A stretch of DNA of 64,000 bases from NCBI GenBank assembly GCA_024734495.1, contig JALMQS010000408.1, positions 1 to 64,000 of the forward strand, in the 5' to 3' direction. Shown here in pieces: positions 22,453 to 33,400 of the stretch (within the stretch, counting starts at the first letter, position 1; each line of letters begins with the position of its first letter). A model generated the notes under the pieces. It worked only from the letters and a program-made list of their open reading frames with translations. It ran no database searches and was not told the DNA's origin. Source of the stretch: Forficula auricularia (Eukaryota; Arthropoda; Insecta; Dermaptera; Forficulidae). The position numbers and the translations under genes are program-made.

Positions 22453-22566
22453 CTTTACTTTATTAAATGTTTGATTAAGAACCTACAACTATTCTCCCTT
22501 AACAAAATTTTTTTATTTTTGTTAATGGAGAATGGTGTAGGTTCTTGGTGAATCATATTAAATAAA
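22453..22566. repeat. Hairpin element centred near 22508
   Basis: ACTTTATTAAATGTTTGATT then AAGAACCTACA on the left pairs with TGTAGGTTCTT then GGTGAATCATATTAAATAAAGT on the right, with an A/T loop of about 10 nt. It carries the flank motif GGTGTAGGTTCTTGGTGAAT inside its right arm. Confidence 0.8.
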
Positions 22567-22605
22567 GTAAAGAAAATTTTTGAAACATTTTTTAGAAACT
22601 TTTTA

Positions 22606-22880
22606 AAATTTAAAATATAAAAATACTAGGTAGGTTTTACATAAATAAAAGATCAGATGCTTGTTTAGCACGATATAAATATATTTCGGGGTTATAATCC
22701 CATCTTCAGGAGTTCACAAAGGACCTATAAGCCCATTTTCAGGAGTTCACAAACGACCTTTGTGAACTCATGAAGATGTGAAGATGGGAATATACCCCGA
22801 AATATATATATCGTGCTAAACAAACATCTAAACTTTTATTTATGTAAAACCTACCTAGTATTTTTCATATTTAAAATTTT
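22606..22880. repeat. Inverted-repeat element with hammerhead-like motifs, second copy
   Basis: Terminal AAATACTAGGTAGGTTTTAC is mirrored by GTAAAACCTACCTAGTATTT. Internal arms contain antisense CTCCTGAAGATGGGATTATA (ending at 22714) followed by ACCCCGAAATATATTT, and on the plus strand GATGGGAATATACCCCGAAA, TATATATATCG (about 22778-22808). It is the same family as 22208-22435; internal short duplications of GACCTTTGTGAACTC-like sequence lie at the centre. Confidence 0.75.
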
Positions 22881-24061
22881 CAAAATTTTGAAAATTTTTT
22901 TGCTTCGTATTTTCTAAAAATGGGATAAAAAAAATTGAGAAAATTCACTGTGCTTCGCTCTACATTAAAATATAGTAAACATCGAAAAATGTATTTTTTA
23001 TGAAATACCTAAATTTTGACAAACTGTATGTTAGTGAGTGAGAGAGTTAATGTGTGTATGCGTTTTGTACCAAATTTCGTGTACGCTCAACCTCAAAACT
23101 AATGATTATATCAAGACGAAATTTTACATTTATATATTTTAAATTGAGATTAAGAATTTGAAATCGGTCCAAAAATTAGAAGGGGGTTAAAATATAAGCC
23201 CTTTGTCAGATTTGGAGTAAAATTTACGAAAATCGTACCTAGTCTTGAAAAAGTTTTCACTTTTTCCACCAATTGTACAATAAAATAATTAAAAATTTAT
23301 TTTTAGAAGAATTGCGAATGTCATTTGGATCCAATTCCCACCAAACTCGATAGTCCAGGTGGAACTAACATGATTTTATCCAGAATATTTAATTGATTTA
23401 AATGTTTATTGGGGACCAACTCATTTATCCATTAAATAAAAAGTTAAGTTTTTAATCCGGAACATGTTTTCAATATTTTCTAAATAAAGAACTACTGGGG
23501 TCGGTGAAATATTTTGAGATATAAAACTAATTATGAAGTTTAAATTAATTTCTAGATGGTGATGATGACGATGCTGCTGATAGCTAACTCATTTTGATTT
23601 GGTTTTTGGCACGCAAATTGAAAAAAAAACTTTTAAAATGCAATTAATATTCGGTGTGTAAAATGAGAAATGAAGTTAAGGAAATTTTATGAAAAGTTTA
23701 AATCAAATCTTAATAGAATAATACGGTTGAGTTTAATGGCGGTGCAGAGTAATGAGGGGTGTCCAAGTCGTGGCTTGCTTTCTGGTTTATGGAAACTGAA
23801 TTAAAAAATACGAAAAAATCTACAGAATCTTGAAATGTCGTCTAGTTATTATTTGCAGACATAAGCCAATTTAATTATGGTTTTTATGGACTGGGCAGCT
23901 CAATTAAAGGATCCCTTTCATGTTAAAAAATAAATAAATAAAAACAACTCAAATTAAAAATTAAAAAAAAAATAACTTATTCAAAATATTTTCGTACCCT
24001 AGATAAAGCTTAAATCTTCGGTTAGCTACTCTTTAAATTTGATTAAAATATAAAATATTAA
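22881..24061. other. AT-rich stretch, nothing recognised
   Basis: It has phrases such as TCGGTCCAAAAATTAGAAGG and a GATGATGACGATGCTGCTGA tract (about 23561), but no gene or bounded element was identified. Confidence 0.4.
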
Positions 24062-24073
24062 TGTACCAAATAT

Positions 24074-24270
24074 TTATTTATTGTCACCGGGAACAAAGCC
24101 CATTTAGACAGCACATCAGTAAAATGTTTGTAGGGCTAGTGAGGGAGCCGAGTTTTAGCCCGTCAAAATTTTATATGCTAGCCAGGTTCTAACCCGGGCC
24201 TCCCGCTTGAACATCGTCATCAACAATACTGAAGCGGTGCCAGAGCCTTAGCCAGATCAGCCAGCCCGAC
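24074..24270 (-). mobile_element. tRNA-derived SINE, family A, copy 2
   Basis: On the minus strand the head (GTCGGGCTGGCTGATCTGGC, A box nearby; B-box region GGGTTAGAACCTGG) is followed by the conserved body CTCCCTCACTAGCCCTACA and the 3' domain GTGCTGTCTAAATGGGCTTT, GTTCCCGGTGACAATAAATA. A perfect 12-bp target duplication TGTACCAAATAT flanks it (24062-24073 and 24271-24282), the signature of LINE-driven insertion. Confidence 0.92.
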
Positions 24271-24734
24271 TGTACCAAATATAAAATGCATGAAAAAGTA
24301 AAAAATGTCCTAGTTGTCACATCTAATCCAAACTTGGGTTAAATGGCTTGGCCATAAGAGAGTCTTAGTCCAGGTTCCCCAAAGTTAACAGTCCGCCCAT
24401 CTTCACTTGTAAAAGTGAAACCGGGACCCTATTAGTGTTGATACAATATCTATTTTTCGTCTGTAGTAGCGTTGTAGCTTGTAAACTGAATTAGATATAA
24501 ACTTGAAATTTAAAAGTTATATGTAGATATTCATTTTCCCGGAAATAAAAAATGTGTAAGCCTCATCCACATAAGCTCTCGGGGGAAGTGAAAGTAGCCG
24601 TAGATGTTATTTGTATATAACGGCCAAAAAGTGTATCCCCTTAGAAAATCACACTCCAGAGACATATATATTAAAAATCTTTAAGCTTAATATATATTTT
24701 AAGCAACAAAATTGCTAGCATGACAAATACAAGT

Positions 24735-24845
24735 TAATACCTGTTTCAGACTATCTGAGATTAATATCTTAATTTCTATTATTCTAGAAATGGCCTTTTG
24801 TACTCGGACCAGAACGATACTCGTTATATAGAGAAATAATATTCA
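24735..24845 (+). repeat. Interspersed repeat, family D, copy 1
   Basis: CCTGTTTCAGACTATCTGAG, TTTCTATTATTCTAGAAATG, GCCTTTTGTACTCGGACCAG are matched in order at 47565-47660 (plus) and 57865-57985 (minus). Ends not defined. Confidence 0.6.
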
Positions 24846-24954
24846 ATTTCCCTTACGTTCTTGGCATCCAATATTCTAGTCTTATACATTTCTTTATAAA
24901 CAACATGACTTGCTGGGTAAGCAGAATATTGAATTGAATAAAAAAAGAATAAGC

Positions 24955-25085
24955 ACATATTAAATAAACTGATGTCGCCATCCACATGACTTTACCATAC
25001 ACCTAACCCCTTTCTTATATTTAATAAAATAATTTTTAATTATTTACGAAAGAACCCCTATTAATTTGATCTATTAATGGGCCAT
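24955..25085 (+). repeat. Interspersed repeat, family E, copy 1
   Basis: GATGTCGCCATCCACATGAC, CATACACCTAACCCCTTTCT, ATTTACGAAAGAACCCCTAT recur at 57263-57350 with changes. Function unknown. Confidence 0.6.
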
Positions 25086-26324
25086 GACGAGGGGTGAACC
25101 GCGGTTAGAATTAGGTGTACACCATCTTTAGAATTATTTGGAATTACTTTGGAATTCATTAGATAATTTATTGTCATCTATTGTCTTCCACTTGGAAATG
25201 AAAGTGGAAGTAGGTGTACACGATTTTAGGTCGCGATTCTGCTCTCGGGTCATGATCAAAAAATAATTTCTAGTCAAAATAAATTATTTTTTTTCTAATC
25301 GTTTTTCCACCCCTATTTTGAACTTGATTTAGAATTTATTCAAATTTTATAATTTTTATATTTTTTACTACAAAATTTAAATAAAATCACGGAATAATTA
25401 AAGAATAAAGTAAAAAGTGATATTTATTTCACGACTCGCTATGGGTATCTTCTAATTTTTGTTTTATTTAGTGAGGTGAACATTCTCAGCCAACTAAGGT
25501 TAGAGTAGACCTATTAATAATTTTCTATAATATATGGTACTAATAAACTATTGAAAAGTTATTTTTTATCTAAATAATTACGATTTCTTAAATTTGTTAT
25601 AGACTAGCTATTATTAGGTATAGACTTCGAAGGGCCTCTTGCTAGCCCCCCCTCCCCCACCTCTAAACATAACCGACCCTCTTTCCTAAAATTTTTATCA
25701 GTAAGTGTCATTTGGGAAACTATTTATCTGTTCTAACAAATGAATTTTTTAATTATAAAAAATGTTGGTAAAAGACGTGTCCTTTCAGGGCCACTAAGGC
25801 AAGCTCTCGAAGCTCGTATATAATATATATCTACATATATTAATAAACTTCACTTCTGTGGTGAATCTCACCCTTCTGGTTCAAAGATTTTACTGTCAAC
25901 AAATTTCCAATCATTAAAAATTTGCGGATAGCTTACCGAGTCTTGAAAACGTTTTTGATTTCTTCTAATTTCGATGTGAGTATACATATGTTAAGTTCAT
26001 TGTTGTCTTTTTGTTTGTTATAACATTCTGTGTTGACGGTTGAATGTATAATTTCATAAAGATGTGCTTAAATTCAGGGTAAATACAATTGAAAACTAGA
26101 TCACAAATTAATAATATTTGATTTTAATCGAACAATAACAAAGAGAAGAGAGCGGGAGCTTAGAGAAATATCAAAACATTTATATGCTAATATCCGTTAT
26201 TATTACATAATCTATTCCGAAATTATTAAATTGAGGAACTGATTGAAATAATATATTGTATGGCAAAGGCGTCAAGTCCAACAAGCGAGAATTGCGGGAT
26301 GAGCTGAGAGTTTACAGTGAATAG
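25086..26324. other. AT-rich stretch, nothing recognised
   Basis: Two copies of TAGGTGTACAC occur at 25112 and 25212. A short C-run lies at 25646-25662. No gene or bounded element recognised. Confidence 0.35.
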
Positions 26325-26575
26325 CCGGATACTGACTAAGGGTTTGCTTCGAGAGCCCAGCCCCTTGAGGCAAATGCCTGGTCCGTCAGTACGTGCCTCG
26401 CCCAAGGCAAAAGTGTCCGTTGCCTTGTCTGAGGCTGCCTCGGCCCGATCCATTGGTTGTCGCTTTTTGTGAATGCTCAAAGGCGCCTCGGGTCGTTTCC
26501 TGCGGTACCTCAGGACGGTTCTGCGGTAAACGCCCGAGGCAGCCTCGCGAGGCTGCTCGCTCAGTCAGTATCCGG
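26325..26575. mobile_element. GC-rich MITE-like element, 251 bp
   Basis: Its ends are a perfect 13-bp inverted repeat CCGGATACTGACT / AGTCAGTATCCGG. The interior is strikingly GC-rich against the surrounding A/T-rich DNA and rich in GCCTCG/CGAGGC words that form further inverted pairs (GGCAGCCTCG at 26539, CGAGGCTGCTC at 26548). Small open frames here have no domain and are by-products of GC content. No convincing target duplication. Confidence 0.65.
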
Positions 26576-27184
26576 ATATTGTAGTATAAGCCGAAGAGAA
26601 TGCCGTAACCTTGCTTGTCGGGTGTTCCTCACTACTCTCATGCATATTCTTTTGGAATTGAATGAGAAAACCATATTTGAGATAGAAAATGACATAATTA
26701 TATTTTCGAAAACTTTAATTAATTATATCAATAAACAAAAAAATAACTAAATGATCACATTGATATAAATAACAGTAAATGGTGACAAATGTCGATCTGA
26801 ATTTTTTTTTATTATATTGTCATTACATCAATCGGTCGTTCTTTGGAATATATAGTATTATATAAAAACATACTCTATAGCGTTTTAGATGAAACGTGTG
26901 GGAAAGTAAAGGGACTTGTAAAGAATAGTTAAACTTTACGAACATTGTGCTAGAAAAGTGAATCGACAGTCAGAAATCAATCGGTTTAACCCCACTAAAC
27001 GTCTCTCGAAAATTGCACTTTCGCAAATGGTATTTACAAAAAGATTTTTCTTGAAAAGAGTAGACGAGTTGTTGATTCTTAAGAGGATTCAATGAAGTTG
27101 ATTCAAATAAACATATTTCTTTATATAAATGAATATATTAATATTTTCTTCTTAATAATGAAATTCCATTTCCAAATACATAGA

Positions 27185-27315
27185 TTGGTTTGGTTTCACA
27201 GACTGATAACTCAGTTGGTTTTAGGTTCTAGCTTTACGTAGAATAGATCATATATCGGGTTCAAAATCCAGCGGATCCTTTTATCTATAAATAATTTTTT
27301 ATTTAATCTCTAATT
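27185..27315 (+). repeat. Degraded tRNA-like SINE copy
   Basis: GATAACTCAGTTGGTTTTAG (A box), GGGTTCAAAATCC (B box) and GCGGATCCTTTTATCTATAA, AATAATTTT match the order and 3' flank of the tRNA-like units at 410-504 and 809-904. Confidence 0.55.
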
Positions 27316-28989
27316 TAATATGATCTTTGATACAGCTCTGGTAGAGAGTGTTTCTAAATTTAAATTTGCGGTGATCATCCAATGTGATGTTAAAATTTTG
27401 AAATAAAATGCAAGATGCAGATTTGAGACACTCTGTTCTCTCTATATCTATAGCTGATTGTTTTTGTTTTGTGTTTGAAGATGGCATCTGGACTATTATT
27501 ATATAGTGGAAGTTGATTCATTGGATTTGCTCATCCATTCATCTGTAGATAAGTGAGTAAAATAAAAAGGATAGGATACTTGAATTCCCTCTTGATTATA
27601 CACAGCCGACAGATGTTCATTGCCTCTCTTGTATACTCAATAGCATACACAGTGTGCTGTATTTAACCACTTTAATCAACAGAGAGAGAGAGATAGTCTA
27701 TTCTATTAACAAACTTTCAAGATATTTGCTTATCATACATATACAACAGTTTTTTACGTTATATTTCAAATGGTTATTTCTTGAATTACATATGTATATA
27801 AAAATAGAAAGTCACCTAGAATGTTTCTCCACTGTAATTTCCAATACCTCCTATAGTAGCTTTTACTATGAGACACTTCAATTTAACTTCCACTATACAA
27901 CAAATAGAATCGGGAGTTCTATAAAAAGTAATGGAGTAGAAATTAAAAGTTCTAAGTGGTGATTTTTAAAAATCTCGTTTCAAGGTACTTTCAGTCCAAA
28001 AAAAGTAATTTTTAGAAAATTTTCCTACTTTAAGTGTCCTTTATGGCTAGACAGAAGAATTGATAATAATTATTATCGTTCAGAAAACCATGATCCTACT
28101 TTTTGGATATTTTGAAATTTTAAAATTTTAGTAAATTTTAATCCAATAAATTAGATAATTCATATTAATACAAAAGATTATACTTCTTGTTTCTGTTTTT
28201 CTCAGGCCCCTTCTTTTTCCTTTTCCTTTCTAATGATACCGACGCGAGAAGGAGCTACACCAAAATGGCGCAGCACCCAAAGTCCCCGATTGGTCTCTGT
28301 ATCGTGAAAAGTATAAAATAAAAAGAAATTTTATGGACCGTGTGGAAATCAAATGTATATGTGGATGTGGGTCCTAAGCAGCTAAAGGTTATATAAATAA
28401 GTAACGCGGCAGGAAGCGAATTTCATTCTCCTGATGTCATAGGGATAAACGACTGACTTGGCGAAAGTACTGATTCGATTCTTATCCAATTTGACAACAA
28501 ATGGGTGCTGGGCGTTCAAAAACCCCGTGTTTACAAATAGGGCTTTACGGGGGATTATCGATTATAGAACGCTTGAACAAACATCATCGTAGTATCTATA
28601 GTACAGGAAAAGGGCAGAAACGGTTCTACAGTCATCCATGGAGTCAAGTGAGTTAGATAACGCCGGGTCTTCTATTATTTTGATTGCTCTCTTCTAAATT
28701 GCATATAGAAAAAATAAAAATAATTTATTAATGTTAATGATGTAAGTAGTGACTCTAATAAGGTGTAGCTCCTATAGACCTGGATCGACCCCTGGATCAT
28801 CAACAAAAAGAGGAAAAGAGATTTTATAGAGTGAATTGGTTGGACTGTAAGGTACCTGTAGTCCTGTGGATGCAGGTCTTGATCAGCATTTACAATTTGA
28901 ACAAAGTCTTCCAGCTTGTTATTCCTTTACCTATTTTGTATCTGTTGAAGAGAGTACTAATTGAGTGTTGGGGTTATTGTATGTTTCAG
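27316..28989. other. Mostly single-copy-looking sequence upstream of the coding exon
   Basis: 28200-28700 is higher-complexity and less A/T-rich than average and may contain 5' UTR or regulatory sequence of the gene starting at 29054. A donor-like CAAGTGAGT at about 28647 is present, but nothing ties it to an exon. Confidence 0.35.
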
Positions 28990-29225
28990 TTGAGGTGTGA
29001 TCAATTGACTGGATCTCAATGAGCCAGTGCAGTTGCTGCAGGCACATCAGACAATGGACGGTTTCGAGGAAACGGCGGCGGTGGCTGCTGCTGTGGGCCC
29101 CACGTTGCCGACCATCCCGACCCCAGCCAAGGCCTTCGAACCTGCGGCAGCCCCCCTCGGGGGTGGGAAACGCCCTGGTCAAGGACCACCACCCCCTGCT
29201 GCCACCATTGTCATCTATCCCACGG
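28990..29225 (+). other. Candidate exon including 5' UTR and first coding segment
   Basis: The upstream TTATTGTATGTTTCAG ends at 28989 and fits a 3' splice site. The downstream CACGG|GTAAGT at 29225/29226 is a strong 5' splice site. An in-frame TGA at 29006-29008 means coding must start after it, so the first part is untranslated. Confidence 0.6.
29054..29225 (+). CDS. First coding exon of an unidentified single-pass membrane protein (57 codons plus 1 nt)
   Basis: ATG at 29054 sits in a favourable context (ACAATGG) and is the first ATG after an in-frame stop. The exon is GC-rich and encodes an alanine- and proline-rich, low-complexity segment beginning MDGFEETAAVAAAVGP and later GQGPPPPAATIVIYPT. 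It has no signal peptide and no cysteine, so an unstructured extracellular stalk or tail is likely. It ends at a GTAAGT donor in phase 1. The phase fits the acceptor at 55252 and also the 6-nt candidate exon at 33395. I do not recognise the gene. Weakness: composition bias can create open frames, though the splice signals and codon phase support a real exon. Confidence 0.65.
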
Positions 29226-29557
29226 GTAAGTCACCCACCCTCACTGATAATGCTAATGAGAGCCACAGATCTACTATACTTCATGAACACGGCAATCAAT
29301 AAGCAACCCTCAATATTAAATTGGAACATTTTCAAAATTTAGAGTTCAATATTGGAGATTCGGGTATAAAGATTTATTAAATGTGAAAATGGAGAGAGGG
29401 TTAAATTTTAGATTCTATAGGAATAGATGGATATAAAATTTTGCCAAAATCTCTTAAATAGTTAACGCTAAAAGCTAACATTTCGCACAAGGGTTTGTAT
29501 TAAATAAACTGCTTCTTTCTGCAACATTCAGCTTTCTAGCTCAAAACGATTTTTTTA

Positions 29558-30268
29558 ACCGACTTCAAAAAAGGAGGAGGTTCTCTATTCGACTGATTTT
29601 TTTTTTATGTCTATGTTACCTCATATCTCCGCCAATTGTGAACCGATTTTGATGGGGGGTTTTTGCATTGGGTTCAGTCCGATTGGTCCCGTTTTTTTTC
29701 ATTGGTATCTTTTTTGTTAGGTTTGTTCAGATCTAACTTCTTTGTTTATGAACCGATTTCGATGATTCTTTTTTTATTGGAAAGAGGGTATCTTAGGGAA
29801 GGTGCCATATTAATTTGGTCAAGTTCTGATGATTTGATCAACGACCAAATAACGTAAATCTCCAATTCTTATGAGCAAATAATCGAAATTATGATAAATA
29901 TAAAATCTTTTATAAAAAATCTTATAACATTCATTTAAAACCCGCAAACGTTTCTAAAGAATTTCTATATTTATGAATTGAATTTCATTATCATTTTCTG
30001 ATTCATTCGCCTGACGCTTTCTCTTACGAGATGCATGCAAGGTATTATATTAAGTCGCTATTAATAACATCACTAAAAAGAGAAAAATAAAAATAATTTT
30101 TATAAAAAAAATAAATAAATAAAACCGACTTCAAAAACTTAAATGCAACAAATAAATAATAAAAACTTAAAAATAAAATAAAATCCACTAAAAGGTATAA
30201 AATAATTATCTTATTTAGTTACAACTAAACGACGAAATATTAACATGAAATTACTTTTTGAAGTCGGT
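29558..30268. mobile_element. TIR element with ends ACCGACTTCAAAAA
   Basis: The left end ACCGACTTCAAAAA (29558) is mirrored by TTTTTGAAGTCGGT ending at 30268, a 14-bp terminal inverted repeat. The left interior GGAGGAGGTTCTCTATTCGA and AACCGATTTTGATG phrases are widespread in insect non-autonomous elements as I recall, but class assignment is uncertain. An internal AACCGACTTCAAAAACTT at 30122 duplicates the left end. No transposase frame. Confidence 0.7.
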
Positions 30269-30354
30269 GCCAAACATATACATTTTATGAATCGCACCAC
30301 CACTTTTAAAATAAACGGTCTATATATAACAAGCCTAAAAAATTATAGTAGGAA

Positions 30355-30500
30355 AAAATTTGGCATACAGCACTCGGGTTCAATTCTCATTCAATACAAC
30401 CCTTCTGGAGTGTAATAAAAATTATCCATAACAGCTCGGTTTCACTAGATTCAATCCCTCGGTTTCACTATATTCAATCTCTCGTGATTTTTTATTAGAT
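30355..30500 (+). repeat. Possible tRNA-like SINE remnant
   Basis: GGGTTCAATTCTC resembles a B box and is followed by ATTATCCATAACAGCTCGGT, matched by CATATCCATAACACCTCGGA at 30885. A short internal duplication CTCGGTTTCACTA(G/T)ATTCAATC is seen. Low certainty. Confidence 0.35.
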
Positions 30501-30518
30501 GTTTGTTTGTTTTGATTG

Positions 30519-30690
30519 AAAAGTTTTATTTTGCCGAGAGTAGCAGAGTTGTTTAGAATTCTAACTGGCTTTCGTCTAAGTAAAGATCAAAAAATTTTCA
30601 ATATCCATGCGATACTGAGCCCATGAAAAATAATATTTATAATTAAAAAAGACTGATGATGAAGGCCAACCTTCGAAACTATAGTAAAAT
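30519..30690 (+). mobile_element. Terminal fragment of the Penelope-like element
   Basis: AATTTTCAATATCCATGCGA then GACTGATGATGAAGG match the 3' end of the Penelope-like copy at 49960-50063, and TTGCCGAGAGTAGCAGAGTT at 30535 matches its left end at 48797. The coding region is missing, so both ends are joined by an internal deletion or template switch. Confidence 0.75.
30650..30690 (+). ncRNA. Hammerhead-ribozyme-like motif
   Basis: CTGATGA (30653-30659), one extra T, stem II GAAGG-CCAA-CCTTC, then GAAA and CTATAGTA form the conserved core in order. Stem III is minimal (C-TATA-G), as known for Penelope-like hammerheads. The base before cleavage would be A, an allowed H. Stem I pairing is weak. 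Confidence 0.55.
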
Positions 30691-30764
30691 ATTGAATTCC
30701 GATTTATCATTTAAAAACGGAAAAACGTCAAAAAAATCATTACAGTTTAGCGCGATACATTTAT

Positions 30765-30935
30765 GTCAGATGCGTCCTCCTCACAGTGTAGCCAATTGAC
30801 CCGTGTTATGGTAATTTTTGGGCACTCTGGTTCAATTCCCGAGCGAGGTAATACAATCCTAGTATCATGTAAAACATATCCATAACACCTCGGATTTAGT
30901 ATATTACAATCTCCCGTTATTTATTTTGAATAATT
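30765..30935 (+). repeat. Possible tRNA-like SINE remnant, second copy
   Basis: TGGTTCAATTCCCGAGCGAG is a good B box with flanking T-stem remnants. The downstream CATATCCATAACACCTCGGA matches 30430. A box is unclear. Confidence 0.4.
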
Positions 30936-31199
30936 ATATAGATATATATATTTTCATGTTGTTTTATTAATGATTGTTATTATAAAATTTTAATTATAAA
31001 TTATTTTTAGGATATCGATGATTTCGCCTTGAATAACTATGACCTTACATTTAATTCATAGCCTGGATTAAATGATTGTGTTAAATTGATAAACAATTGA
31101 TCATGTGCAGTATCAACAGGAGACACTTCGATAATCTCTCTTGCAATTATCCAAAATAAAAACATTGTGAGATTGTTGTTTTCGTTAATCTACTCTCAT

Positions 31200-31775
31200 T
31201 AAACGAGCAAAAATTGTATATATACTATATATCCGTTCGGGTTCTCGAAAACGGCTCTAACGATTTGGATGAAATTCACGGATTAGGAGGGTTTTGTGTT
31301 GGAGATTCGATCTGTCACGGTCTCATCATCGCCTAAGTTGTTTTTGATGGGTTTTTTGTTAATTGAAATAATTATTCACAGGTGGTTGTCTTGATATTAT
31401 ATATTTACATTTTTTTTCAATTTCCTTTTAATTTTAATTGTTTTTTTAATTTTAAATTCCACTAATAGATCATTACAAATATTATTATGTATATTAAAAG
31501 TAGGGCAATTTAATTGATTGGGGGATCGGGGAGAGAGATGGGGGAAGGAAAACCAATCGACTTGATTGGGGAATAATGGAATTGAAATAATTATCGGAAA
31601 AGAGGTTTTTTTATCTAATTAGATTTTTCCTCTTATTAAAAACAAGGACTAAAGATGAATAAGGACACTCGATGGTGGAGAAGTAATCTCCGAAATCGAA
31701 GCAAAAATACAATGTATACATTAATTAATGTAAAATAATTGGTTTAATAAAATATTAAACAAAAAAAATTTAATT
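31200..31775 (+). repeat. Interspersed repeat, family C, long copy
   Basis: AAACGGCTCTAACGATTTGG at 31249 and TTATTCACAGGTGG at about 31372 correspond to 3239 and 3366. The 3' module (31581-31765) matches 3581-3771 including CACTCGATGGTGGAGAAGTA. It is followed by two extra 3' modules. Confidence 0.75.
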
Positions 31776-32205
31776 GATTGATTAATTAGATTGGATTATG
31801 GAATTGAAATAATTATCAGAAAAAAGGTTTTTTCTTTAATTAGTTTTTCCTCTTATTAAAAACAAGGACTAAAAGATGATCAAGGACACTCGATGGTGGA
31901 GAAGTAATCTCCGGAATCGAAGCTCAAATATAATGTATACATTAATGTAAAATAATTGGTTTAATAAAATTTATAAAAAAAAAAAAAATTAATTGATTGG
32001 TGATGAATGGAGACGGGAGAGAATAATGGAATTGAAATAATTATCGGAAAAGAGGTTTTTTTTCCTCTTAATAAAAACAAGGACTAAAAGATGATCAAGG
32101 ACACTCGATGGTGGAGAAGTAATCTCCGGAATCGAAGCTCAAAAACAATGTATGCATAAATTCATGTAAAATAATTTGTTTAATAAAATTTATAAAAAAA
32201 ATTTA
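31581..32205 (+). repeat. Three tandem 3' modules of family C
   Basis: ATTGAAATAATTATC starts at 31581, 31803 and 32031 (spacing 222 and 228 bp). Each module holds the hairpin GGAGA-AGTAA-TCTCC and ends AATAAAAT(T/A)TA, then A-rich sequence. Tandem 3' modules with A-tails suggest repeated priming or multimeric templates. Confidence 0.85.
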
Positions 32206-32379
32206 ATTGATTAAAAATCGAGTTTTAAATCCCACAAACGTATTTTTTCTATATTAGAATTTGGCATTTTAATTGATGAACTCAAAAATTGTCATTTAAT
32301 CTAAAAAAAATATTGTACGGTATTTATTTATATACCTATACATATATACACATAATATGTGGGCCACTACAAGGCTTGA

Positions 32380-32576
32380 AATGCAAAAGCTGGGTGAGGG
32401 GGCGAGGGTGGAGGTGGTGTGGGGGGTCCAGTGGTGGAGGGGTACGAGGGGGCGAGGGAAGTGGTTTCGCCGTGGACGGAATTGGGGTGGGGTGGGAGTG
32501 TAGGTGTGGGTAGATGTGGGGTGGAAGGGTGCAGGAGGTGGGATAGTGTGGTGGAGGTCCTCGGGGCGGGGATTAA
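32380..32576 (+). repeat. G-rich tract with many G3+ runs
   Basis: About 195 bp of extremely G-biased sequence (GGGGGCGAGGGTGGAGGTGG and similar) in A/T-rich surroundings. Many runs of three or more G make G-quadruplex formation on the plus strand plausible. The 74-codon glycine-rich open frame here is a composition artefact. Confidence 0.8.
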
Positions 32577-33394
32577 TATATAGCTTTTGACTGAAGCAAA
32601 AAGTTACCGAGCATCACTCGGTGGCCAGGTACTACATTATTATATCACAATTAAGGATTTAATATAAAATTCAATAAACCAGCCAGCAGTCGCTAACTAA
32701 CTATGAGAGCGTAAATATTTAAATATCGGAGATTATATTGAACAATATGAGAGTAAATATTTTTTTATAATTACGATAAAATAATAATGCAGTAAATTAG
32801 AATACATTTTTATATTATAAAAAAAATCAATAGTTAACAATCGAATTGTCATGTGAAGCTATTCTATGGTTGTAGTTAATGAGCTGAGATTCGGCTCACA
32901 AAGTAATATTATTAAACGCATATTAACCTATCTAGTTCCTGCTTTCTAGCTTAAACCTTTCACGACTAAAAAATGACAATTCACTCAAATTTGCTGAATT
33001 TTGCAAAGGTTTTCTTTATATTCAAAATTTAATTTAATTTAAAAAAAAAAACACACTTATTTTTTCAAATGATTCATAAAAAATTCCTTAGTAAGAGTGA
33101 AGCCTTAGGGTAAAACTGAATTGTTCTAAATTTATTTCAATTCAAAGCCTAATAATTAAAAACCATTTGAATATTCAATTATATATAATTGTGTTTGAAT
33201 AATGACGTAAATAAAAAAAAAAAAATAGAAAGTCTTCCAAAAATTCTTTTGATGGAATTATTTTGACATTGGTATTTTTAGTTTCACTTTTACTGTAAAT
33301 GTATATTTAAGCATTGAATTCTTGTTTCGTACTCTTGATTCACACTTTGAGGTGCTATAAATGATACTTTCACTATTTTACTTTGTTGTTGCAG
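32577..33394. other. AT-rich intronic-looking stretch, nothing recognised
   Basis: Contains A-runs and no open frame of interest. A pyrimidine-rich acceptor at its right end leads to the candidate microexon. Confidence 0.4.
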
Positions 33395-33400
33395 GTGAAG
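33395..33400 (+). CDS. Candidate 6-nt microexon GTGAAG
   Basis: CACTATTTTACTTTGTTGTT then GCAG precedes GTGAAG, which is followed directly by GTAAGA, so acceptor and donor consensus bracket 6 nt. Inserted between 29225 and 55252 it would keep the frame and add two residues (G-E before V). A 6-nt cassette always keeps phase, so phase is not proof; the quality of both splice signals is the argument. The alternative is chance juxtaposition. Confidence 0.35.

Noticed and set aside
26393..26750. Small genes at the GC-rich segment
   Set aside because: Frames arise from the composition of the MITE-like element and show no domain.
29019..29342. Alternative reading frames over the GC-rich exon
   Set aside because: One frame starts upstream but runs past a strong GTAAGT donor and is arginine/serine-rich by composition; the frame from 29054 matches splice phases with the next exons.
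3700..32150. Hammerhead ribozyme in repeat family C (ACTCGATGGTGGAGAAGTAA)
   Set aside because: A hairpin is present but neither CUGANGA nor GAAA boxes are in place.
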